Source of the DNA: JBJXHB01 sp046160725
GTDB lineage: Bacteria; Pseudomonadota; Gammaproteobacteria; Burkholderiales; Burkholderiaceae_C
Assembly (NCBI GenBank): GCA_046160725.1
Contig: JBJXHB010000037.1
Span: 1 to 18,553, forward strand
Length of the DNA stretch: 18,553 bases
Reading direction: 5' to 3'
Positions 9,896 to 15,967 of the stretch are shown piece by piece (the first letter of the stretch is position 1; every line of letters starts with the position of its first letter). The notes below the pieces were generated by a model that searched no databases, was not told where the DNA came from, and saw only the letters and a program-made list of their open reading frames with translations. Both the position numbers and the translations under genes were made by a program.

Positions 9896-10099
9896 ATGGC
9901 CCGTATCACCGTCGAAGACTGCCTGAACAAGATCCCCAACCGCTTCCAGCTGGTGCTGGCCGCCACCTATCGCGCCCGCATGCTGAGCCAGGGCCATGCG
10001 CCCAAGGTCGAGACGAAGAACAAGCCTGGCGTGACCGCCCTGCGCGAGATCGCCGCTGGCGAAGTCGGTGTGGATATGCTGCGCCGCGTGCCGATCTGA
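9896..10099 (+). CDS. rpoZ: DNA-directed RNA polymerase omega subunit
   Basis: The small subunit that helps fold and hold beta-prime in RNA polymerase and forms part of a ppGpp-binding site at the beta-prime/omega interface in proteobacteria. The protein has 67 aa, the length usual in betaproteobacteria. It begins MARITVEDCLNKIPNRFQLV, with the conserved helix LVLAATYRARML (19-30) and the KPGVTALREIAAGEVG segment (43-58). The start at 9896 is fixed by AAGGAG at 9881-9886, 9 bases upstream. It lies 43 bases after gmk, probably in the same transcript, and is followed by a hairpin terminator before spoT. High confidence. Confidence 0.99.
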   Translation: MARITVEDCLNKIPNRFQLVLAATYRARMLSQGHAPKVETKNKPGVTALREIAAGEVGVDMLRRVPI

Positions 10100-10122
10100 C
10101 GCTGGCTCGTTCCGGATCCTGA

Positions 10123-10153
10123 CGAGGGCGCCTGCGGGCGCCCTCGGTGTTTT
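10123..10153 (+). terminator. Rho-independent terminator after rpoZ
   Basis: A perfect 10-base-pair stem (CGAGGGCGCC paired with GGCGCCCTCG) with a TGCG tetraloop spans 10123-10146, directly followed by GTGTTTT. The U-tract is short and interrupted, so termination may be partial. It lies 23 bases after the rpoZ stop and 47 bases before spoT. Confidence 0.75.
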
Positions 10154-10185
10154 CCAGCCTGCGAGGCGGCCCGGGTCCGGAACCA

Positions 10186-10200
10186 CGTTAAATTCAGGCC
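10186..10200 (+). promoter_or_regulatory. AT-rich element just before spoT
   Basis: CGTTAAATTCAG is a local AT-rich spot directly upstream of the spoT ATG, with TAAATT (10189-10194) loosely like a -10 box. No -35 is visible, and no Shine-Dalgarno sequence lies in the normal position. If it is a -10, the transcript would start almost at the ATG (leaderless). Weak evidence. Confidence 0.2.
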
Positions 10201-12489
10201 ATGAGCCTGCGCTCCTTCGCCGCCGATCTGCTGCCATTTGCCCTGCAGGGCCGCGGCAAGGTTGCGCCGGCGTCGACATCGTCCACCGCGGCTGAGGCGG
10301 CATCGTTCGCGGCGCTGTCGCAGAGCCTGGGCTATCTGTCCAAGGCCGACCTCAAGCAGGTCCGCGAGGCCTTCAGGTTCGCCGACGAGGCCCACCTGGG
10401 CCAGTTGCGCGACAGCGGCCTGCCCTACATCACCCATCCGCTGGCCGTGGCCGGGCTGGTGGCGCAGTGGCGGCTGGATGCCCAGGCCGTGATGGCCGCG
10501 CTGCTGCACGACCTGATCGAGGACTGCAACGTCACCAAGGCCGAGCTGATCGAGCGCTTCGGTGCGCCGACGGCCGAGCTGGTGGACGGCCTGACCAAAC
10601 TCGACAAGCTGCAGTTCGCCACCAAGGAGCAGAGCCAGGCCGAGTCGTTCCGCAAGATGCTGCTGGCGATGACGCGCGACGTTCGGGTCATCCTGATCAA
10701 GCTGGCCGACCGCCTGCACAACATGCGCACCCTGGGCGGCAAGGAGCGCGCCAGCCGCGCCCGCTCGGCACGTGAGACGCTGGACATCTATGCGCCCATC
10801 GCGCACCGGCTGGGTCTGAACCAGACCTACCGCGAGCTGCAGGAGCTGTCCTTCGAGCATCTGCACCCCTGGCGCCATGCAGCCCTGGTCAAGGCGGTGC
10901 GCCGCGCGCGCGGCAACCGCCGCGACCTGGTCTCGCGCATCGAGGCCGACGTCGCGCGCGCCTTCGCCGAGGCCAAGTCCAAGGTCCAGATCAGCGGGCG
11001 CGAGAAGACGATCTACTCGATCTACCGCAAGATGCGCGAGAAGCACGCGAGCTTCGCGCAGGTCAGCGACATCTTTGGCTTCCGCATCGTCGTGCCCGCG
11101 TTGGGCGACTGCTACAGCGCGCTGGGCACGCTGCACCTGATGTACATGCCGGTACCCGGGCGCTTCAAGGACTACGTCGCCATCCCCAAAGCCAACGGCT
11201 ACCAGAGCCTGCACACCACGCTGGTCAGCCCGCTGGGCACGCCGGTGGAGTTCCAGATCCGCACCGAGCCCATGCATGCCGTGGCCGAGACCGGCATCGC
11301 CGCGCACTGGCTGTACAAGCAGGACAGCCGCGGCGTGAACGAAGCCCAGCGCCTGGGCGCGATGTGGCTGCAGTCGCTGCTGGACATCCAGGACCAGACT
11401 CGCGACTCCAGCGAGTTTCTGGAGCACGTGAAGATCGACCTCGTCCCGGACGCGGTCTATGTCTTCACACCCATGAGCCAGATCAAGGCCCTGCCGCGGG
11501 GCGCGACGGCGGTGGACTTCGCCTATGCCATCCACTCCGACGTCGGCGACCATTGCGTCGCCGCCAAGGTCAATGGCGAGCCGGTAGCACTGCGCACCCC
11601 GCTGAAGAGCGGCGACGTGGTCGAGATCGTCACCACGCCGCAGGCCAAGCCGAACCCGGCATGGATGAACTTCGTGGCCACCGGCCGGGCCCGGGCCAAG
11701 ATCCGCCACTACCTGAAAACCATGGAGGGCGAGGAGTCGCGCGCCCTGGGCGAAAAGATGCTGGCGCAGGCCCTGCGCGCCGAGGGCCTGGACCTGCCAC
11801 CGGCCGATGGCACCAACCCGGCCAACGGCATGGACCATGCCGCGCTGTGGCAGCAACTGCTGCGCTGGAGCGGCAACCGCAGCCGTGCCGATCTGCTGAC
11901 GGACCTCGGCATCGGCCGCAAGATCGCCGGCATTGTGGCCAAGCGGCTGGCCCGCATGCTGATCGAGCGCGGCGCCCGGCCCGATGCCGTGACGCTGACC
12001 TTGGGCCGCTATGGCAGCGACGACCATGCGCCGTCGCAGGGCATGGTGGTGATCGACGGCAGCGAGGGCGCGTCGGTGCAGATGGCGCCGTGCTGCCGAC
12101 CCATCCCCGGTGACGAGGTGCGCGGCTACTTCGGCCGCGGCGAGGGCCTGACCGTGCACACCGCCGAGTGCCATACCGGCCGACGCCTGGCCGAGCGCGA
12201 CCCGGAGCGCTGGCTGCGCGTCGAATGGGCCGAGGAGCCGGTGCGCGCCTTCGAGACCGTGATCATGGTGCTGGTCAGCAACAGCAAGGGCGCGCTGGCC
12301 CGGCTGGCCTCGGCCGTCAGCGCAGCCGAAGCCGACATCACCCACATCGAGATGAACGAGGAGCGTGCGAGCGAGCACACCGAGCTGAAGCTGACGGTCA
12401 GCGTGCGCGACCGCCAGCATCTGGCCGACGTCCTGCGCACCTTGAAGCGCGCGCCACCGGTGCAACGGGCGCAACGCCTGCGGCCCTGA
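10201..12489 (+). CDS. spoT: Bifunctional (p)ppGpp synthetase/hydrolase SpoT (RelA/SpoT homologue)
   Basis: Makes and destroys the alarmone (p)ppGpp, setting the stringent response. It has 762 aa, full length. Order: N-terminal HD hydrolase domain (about 45-195) with YITHP (H79), LLHDLIED (H103, D104, E107, D108) and KLADRLHNMRTL (D170), so hydrolase residues look intact; synthetase domain (about 260-375) with SGREKTIYSIYRKM, DIFGFRIV and GRFKDYVAIPKANGYQS, then EFQIRTEPMHA; TGS domain (about 418-478); helical region; the Cys-bearing segment APCCRPIPGDEV to HTAEC (C631, C632, C657); and a C-terminal ACT domain (about 684-750). R321-x-K-D324 is the RxKD signature of bifunctional enzymes rather than the ExDD of monofunctional RelA, which supports SpoT over RelA. 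The start has a poor ribosome site. The gene ends 3 bases from convergent greB. Confidence 0.96.
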   Translation: MSLRSFAADLLPFALQGRGKVAPASTSSTAAEAASFAALSQSLGYLSKADLKQVREAFRFADEAHLGQLRDSGLPYITHPLAVAGLVAQWRLDAQAVMAALLHDLIEDCNVTKAELIERFGAPTAELVDGLTKLDKLQFATKEQSQAESFRKMLLAMTRDVRVILIKLADRLHNMRTLGGKERASRARSARETLDIYAPIAHRLGLNQTYRELQELSFEHLHPWRHAALVKAVRRARGNRRDLVSRIEADVARAFAEAKSKVQISGREKTIYSIYRKMREKHASFAQVSDIFGFRIVVPALGDCYSALGTLHLMYMPVPGRFKDYVAIPKANGYQSLHTTLVSPLGTPVEFQIRTEPMHAVAETGIAAHWLYKQDSRGVNEAQRLGAMWLQSLLDIQDQTRDSSEFLEHVKIDLVPDAVYVFTPMSQIKALPRGATAVDFAYAIHSDVGDHCVAAKVNGEPVALRTPLKSGDVVEIVTTPQAKPNPAWMNFVATGRARAKIRHYLKTMEGEESRALGEKMLAQALRAEGLDLPPADGTNPANGMDHAALWQQLLRWSGNRSRADLLTDLGIGRKIAGIVAKRLARMLIERGARPDAVTLTLGRYGSDDHAPSQGMVVIDGSEGASVQMAPCCRPIPGDEVRGYFGRGEGLTVHTAECHTGRRLAERDPERWLRVEWAEEPVRAFETVIMVLVSNSKGALARLASAVSAAEADITHIEMNEERASEHTELKLTVSVRDRQHLADVLRTLKRAPPVQRAQRLRP

Positions 12490-12492
12490 CGG

Positions 12493-13059
12493 CTACGCCG
12501 GCGCCGGATATTGCACGTCCAGCACGTCCAGCACCTGCGGGCCAGCCGGTGTCTGCAGCCGCACCGTGTCGCCGACACGGGCCTTGAGCAGCGCGCGCGC
12601 CACGGGCGCCACCCAGCTCACCTCGCCGCTCAGGTTGTCCACCTCGTCGATGCCCTTGATGGTGATGGTGCGCTCCACGCCGGCGGCGTCGGCATAGGTC
12701 ACCGTCGCGCCAAAGTAGACCTGCTCGCCGCCATGGTGGGCCGACGGGTCCACCACCTCGGCCAGGTCCAGGCGCTTGGTCAGGTAGCGTATGCGCCGGT
12801 CGATCTCGCGCAGCCGCTTCTTGCCATAGAGGTAGTCGCCGTTCTCGCTGCGGTCGCCGTTCTTGGCGGCCCAGGACACGACCTCCACGATCTTGGGCCG
12901 CTCGCGGTCCATCAGTTCGATCAGCTCGCCGCGCAGCCGGGCGTGGCCCTGCGGCGTCATGTAGTTGCGCGTTCCCGGCGGCAGGGGCGGCAGGCCGGGG
13001 GGCGCGCCGTCGTCATCGTCGTCGGCGCCATCGGTCTCGCGCACAAAGGCCTTGTTCAT
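12493..13059 (-). CDS. greB: Transcription elongation factor GreB
   Basis: Binds the RNA polymerase secondary channel and stimulates cleavage of backtracked RNA. It has 188 aa against about 158 in E. coli. The extra length is an N-terminal leader of about 30 residues, with a DDDDD run (13-17) and a Pro-rich stretch, before the fold begins at RNYMTPQGHARLRGEL (31-46). The coiled coil carries NGDRSENGDYLYGKKRLREI (67-86), whose D69 and E72 correspond to the catalytic tip acids. LREIDRRIRYLTKRLD favours GreB over GreA. The C-terminal FKBP-like domain covers about 105-188. The ATG at 13059 overlaps the araC stop (ATGA) and has no Shine-Dalgarno site at normal spacing, suggesting coupled translation. 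Its tail faces spoT with a 3-base gap, so the terminators of both must lie inside coding sequence. Confidence 0.96.
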   Translation of the reverse strand: MNKAFVRETDGADDDDDGAPPGLPPLPPGTRNYMTPQGHARLRGELIELMDRERPKIVEVVSWAAKNGDRSENGDYLYGKKRLREIDRRIRYLTKRLDLAEVVDPSAHHGGEQVYFGATVTYADAAGVERTITIKGIDEVDNLSGEVSWVAPVARALLKARVGDTVRLQTPAGPQVLDVLDVQYPAPA

Positions 13060-14156
13060 GGTGTTGGATGCTGCGCCTTGGCGGTATCGGTCCGGTGCGA
13101 CAGCGTCGGCGTGGCATGGTCGCGCCAGGCTCCAGGCGAGACGCCCGTCCAGCGCCGGAATGCGCGCTGGAACGACCGCACGTCCTCGAAACCCAGCGCC
13201 AGCGCCACGGTACCCACCGGCTCGGTACCCGCCGCCAGCCGCTGTTGCGCCAGCTCCTGGCGCAGCTCATCCTTGAGCTGCTGCCAGGTGCCGCCCTCCT
13301 CGGCCAGCCGCCGACGCAGCGTCGCCGGGCTGGTGCCGAGGCCGGCCGCCAGCACGTCGATCGAGGGCCAGGCCCCGGCGCAGCCGCGCAGCTGGCGCCG
13401 CAGGCGCTGCGTCCAGCCCGGTGCGGCGACCTGCTTGAGGAACACCGACGCGGGCGCCTCGGCCAGGAAGCGCTTCAGCGCAGCGCGTTTGAGCCGCACC
13501 GGCGCTACCAGCAGGGATGCAGGCAGCACCAGGCGGGTGCAGTCGGCATGCCAGGACAGGTGCGGCGTGAACATGCGGCGGTGCTCCGCCGCGTGCGCCG
13601 ATGGGGCGCCGGCCCAATGCAGCGCCAGGGGTCGCCAGCGCGCACCGGCCAGGGCGCCGCCAAGCCCGAGGATCATGACCAGCAGCGTCTCCTCGGCAAA
13701 GCGACGCCGGGCCGGGCTGTCCGGCGCCATGCGGTTGTGCAGCGTGACCCAGGCCTGGTCGTCATGCACCGTCAGCTCGGCCTCGATGTCGTCCAGTGCC
13801 AGGCGGAAGCCGCGCAGCATTTCGCGCAGCGCCTCGCCCAGCCGGGGCTGGGCGGCCGCGGCATGCGCGATGTAGGCAAAGCTGCCGACCTTCAGACGCC
13901 GCGCGTCCAGGCCGAAGAACTCGTCGTCCAGCTCGCGAGCCACCGCCAGCCACAGCGCGCCGAAGGCCGGCGCCGGCACCCGCACGCCCACCTGGGCCAG
14001 CCAACCCGGCGCGATGCCCGCGGCCTGCAGCACGCGCTGCTGTGCCGCCGCCGACAAGGCCTGCAGCGCCGGCCGCACAAAGGCCACGGCCACACCGGGC
14101 CCGTGGCCCGCATCCGGGCCGGCGGGCCAACGCTCGGTGCGGTGCGCGGTGGGCAT
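13056..14156 (-). CDS. AraC-family transcriptional regulator (Arabinose_bd-type N-domain)
   Basis: A DNA-binding regulator of 366 aa. The N-terminal two thirds look like the Arabinose_bd-type sensor domain: RVPAPAFGALWLAVARELDDEFFGLD (about 59-84), then a GSFAYIAHA segment and RMFTPHLSW near 194. The C-terminal AraC double helix-turn-helix occupies about 265-345. Helix-turn-helix 1 is in LAAGLGTSPATLRRRLAEEG, and helix-turn-helix 2 in VALALGFEDVRSFQRAFRRWTG followed by the family's VSPGAWR ending. The start is set at the ATG at 14156; the frame stays open into the methyltransferase gene, and no ribosome site is strong, so the N-terminus is uncertain by some residues. It lies 65 bases after the methyltransferase gene and overlaps greB by four bases. 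Target genes and effector are unknown. Confidence 0.92.
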   Translation of the reverse strand: MPTAHRTERWPAGPDAGHGPGVAVAFVRPALQALSAAAQQRVLQAAGIAPGWLAQVGVRVPAPAFGALWLAVARELDDEFFGLDARRLKVGSFAYIAHAAAAQPRLGEALREMLRGFRLALDDIEAELTVHDDQAWVTLHNRMAPDSPARRRFAEETLLVMILGLGGALAGARWRPLALHWAGAPSAHAAEHRRMFTPHLSWHADCTRLVLPASLLVAPVRLKRAALKRFLAEAPASVFLKQVAAPGWTQRLRRQLRGCAGAWPSIDVLAAGLGTSPATLRRRLAEEGGTWQQLKDELRQELAQQRLAAGTEPVGTVALALGFEDVRSFQRAFRRWTGVSPGAWRDHATPTLSHRTDTAKAQHPTP

Positions 14157-14207
14157 GAGCAGGCCGGTGATCGGTCGGTCGGTGCGGCGCGCCCGGGCTG
14201 CGTGCGG

Positions 14208-14225
14208 CCTCAGCCTCAGCCTCAG
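14208..14225. repeat. Three tandem CCTCAG hexamers at the methyltransferase stop codon
   Basis: CCTCAG is repeated three times without interruption, covering the stop codon of the methyltransferase gene (minus-strand TGA at 14222-14224) and the start of the spacer to araC. A second micro-repeat, CGGT three times, lies nearby at 14172-14183. Both could arise by slippage. Confidence 0.7.
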
Positions 14226-15763
14226 ACGATACCGAGGGCCTTCATGGTGGACATGCGGTTGTCCATGAACCACTGGGCCTGCTTGACCAGCTCGGCCATG
14301 TTCTCGGTGGCGCTGGTCAGCGCCGCACCGTCGCGCAGGATGTACTCGCCCTGCGACGACAACACGCCCCAGGCGTCCTCGGCCCACTGCTCGGGCGTGC
14401 GGCGGCCCTTGAGGATGGAGCCGATGAACATCTGTGCGAAGCGCCCGACGGGTACGCCGCCGCCCATCACCGGGCTGGCCAGCCAGCCGATCTCGCCGGA
14501 ATAGGCGGCGCGCTTCACCAGGTAGCGGTTGAGAGCGTCGGTGGTCGGGCGCGCAGCCTCGGCCGCGTCGTCACTCTGTGCCGGGCTGGCATGGCCACCG
14601 GCGGTCAGGATCATCATGGCCTGCAACACCTGCGCCATCGACAGGTTGGGGCAGGCGGCGCCAATCTCACGGGCCGACTTGGCCGTGGCATTGCCGGCAT
14701 GCATGGCGTCCAGGATGGGGCCGTAGACGTCGGCCTGCAGTTCGGCCTCGCCCAGCGCGCCCTGCACCTTCAGCGGCACCTCGGCCGGCGGCACCGTCAA
14801 CACGTAGCGCTGGGCGCCCATCATCTCCAGCTGCTGGCGCTGGGGCATCTGGCGCGGGCCCTTGACCCACAGGTCGCGGCGGAACTGGTTGTTGATCAGG
14901 TAGTCGCGCAGCGACTCGGTCAGCACCGGGTGCTGGCTCTCGGCCAGCAGCGCCTGCTGGGCCTGCGACAGGTTGATGGCGTCGATGTGGTCCAGCAGGT
15001 TGGCCGACGCGGCAAAGCTCATCTTGCCTTCGTCCAGGAACTTGGCGACATCGGTGAAAGGCGTCGGCAGCCAGTGGCCGTTGAAGTACTCGTGGACCAG
15101 GTAGTGGCGGTTCTGCTGGCGCAGGCGCTTGAGCCGCTCCGACACGCCCGGGTTGACCGCGAAGTACTGGGCGCCGGCATCGACCACGCGCTGCGCGAAG
15201 TCCAGCGCCGATTCCATCTTCGGCACCAGCCCCTGCGAGTCGCCCGACGAGTGCTCGGCATGCAGCATCAGCAGATGGCGCAGCGGCATCGCCGGCGACC
15301 AGCCGGGCGTGCAGTTGTAGGACACGTACATCACGCCGCCGACGGCCAGGCGTTTGCGCGCAATGTCGACGATGGCGCGGCGGTTGTCGTCCGAGATCCA
15401 GGACCAGATGCCGTGCAGCGCGATCATGTCGAACTCGGGCAGGTCGGTGCGCCGGGCCAGCTCCTCGAACGGGTCGTCCAGCACCTTCAGGTTGGCGCCG
15501 CTGGCCTCGGCCAGCTCGCGCGCATTGGCCGCATGGCTAGGGTTGAAGTCGGTGCCCCAGAACTCGCCACCATTGGCCGCCGCGTGGATGGCCAGCGTCA
15601 CGCCCTGGCCATAGCCCAGCTCCAGGTAGCGCAACGGCCGGCCGCTGCGGATGGCATGTTGGCGCGACAACAGCGCCAGGTTCATGCGCATCGGCGACAG
15701 CTCGCCGTAGTAGCCGTGGGTGTACTCAATCTCGTTCACGTAGCCGCTTGACCATTCGCTCAT
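14222..15763 (-). CDS. Class I SAM-dependent methyltransferase with methyltransferase regulatory domain
   Basis: A 513-aa cytoplasmic protein. The N-terminal Rossmann-type domain has motif I LELGYGQG (47-54), the glycine loop that binds S-adenosylmethionine, followed by FWGTDFNPSHA (68-78, D72 a likely ribose contact), DMIALHGIWSWI (112-123) and LAVGGVMYVSYNCTPGW (139-155). Residues about 220-305 (HYLVHEYFNGHWLPTPFTDVAKFL onward, with FAASANLLDHI) resemble the predicted methyltransferase regulatory domain family found next to such domains. A further helical C-terminal part of about 200 residues (about 310-513) has no motif I recognise; it may bind substrate. The ATG at 15763 has AGGA 6 bases upstream. 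It is divergent from icmF and leads a minus-strand run with araC and greB. The methyl acceptor is unknown. Confidence 0.88.
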   Translation of the reverse strand: MSEWSSGYVNEIEYTHGYYGELSPMRMNLALLSRQHAIRSGRPLRYLELGYGQGVTLAIHAAANGGEFWGTDFNPSHAANARELAEASGANLKVLDDPFEELARRTDLPEFDMIALHGIWSWISDDNRRAIVDIARKRLAVGGVMYVSYNCTPGWSPAMPLRHLLMLHAEHSSGDSQGLVPKMESALDFAQRVVDAGAQYFAVNPGVSERLKRLRQQNRHYLVHEYFNGHWLPTPFTDVAKFLDEGKMSFAASANLLDHIDAINLSQAQQALLAESQHPVLTESLRDYLINNQFRRDLWVKGPRQMPQRQQLEMMGAQRYVLTVPPAEVPLKVQGALGEAELQADVYGPILDAMHAGNATAKSAREIGAACPNLSMAQVLQAMMILTAGGHASPAQSDDAAEAARPTTDALNRYLVKRAAYSGEIGWLASPVMGGGVPVGRFAQMFIGSILKGRRTPEQWAEDAWGVLSSQGEYILRDGAALTSATENMAELVKQAQWFMDNRMSTMKALGIV

Positions 15764-15788
15764 GTCTCGTCCTGTTCAGTCCACCATG

Positions 15789-15814
15789 CCAGGGCCGGCC
15801 GCGGGCCGGCCTGG
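15789..15814. promoter_or_regulatory. GC-rich inverted repeat in the methyltransferase/icmF intergenic region
   Basis: CCAGG-G-CCGGCC, GCG loop, GGCCGG-CCTGG: an 11-base-pair stem with one bulged G, 26 bases before the methyltransferase start. Without a T-run on either side it is not a terminator. It may fold in the methyltransferase leader RNA or be a protein site. Confidence 0.3.
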
Positions 15815-15850
15815 GGGTGCGCAGCATACCCGGGACGGCGGCATAACCTG

Positions 15851-15862
15851 TCAGCGCGCTGA
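15851..15862. promoter_or_regulatory. 12-base perfect palindrome in the divergent promoter region
   Basis: TCAGCGCGCTGA is a perfect palindrome near the centre of the 204-base spacer between divergent genes. CTGTCAGC occurs at its left edge (15848-15855) and again at 15902-15909, 54 bases further on. This is where an operator would be expected, but there is no further support and no clear -10/-35 pair on either strand. Confidence 0.28.
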
Positions 15863-15956
15863 TCGGCCACGCCCTCGCGCCGGTGGCGCGGGCGGCCTAG
15901 ACTGTCAGCCACGACAGGGCCCGCCCTCCTCCGGGGCTGCCACCCTGCCGTACCGC

Positions 15957-15961
15957 AGGAG
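15957..15961 (+). promoter_or_regulatory. icmF: Shine-Dalgarno site of icmF
   Basis: AGGAG ends 6 bases before the ATG at 15968, a good position and sequence. It supports this start, which is also where the B12-domain leader of IcmF proteins begins. Confidence 0.75.
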
Positions 15962-15967
15962 CCCAAC

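Noticed and set aside
9967..12474. Minus-strand open frame of 835 codons opposite spoT
   Set aside because: Low-complexity composition, no domain, and complete overlap with spoT, whose catalytic motifs are intact.
14157..14387. N-terminal extension of the AraC-family protein
   Set aside because: It lies inside the methyltransferase coding region on the same strand and shows no regulator-like sequence.
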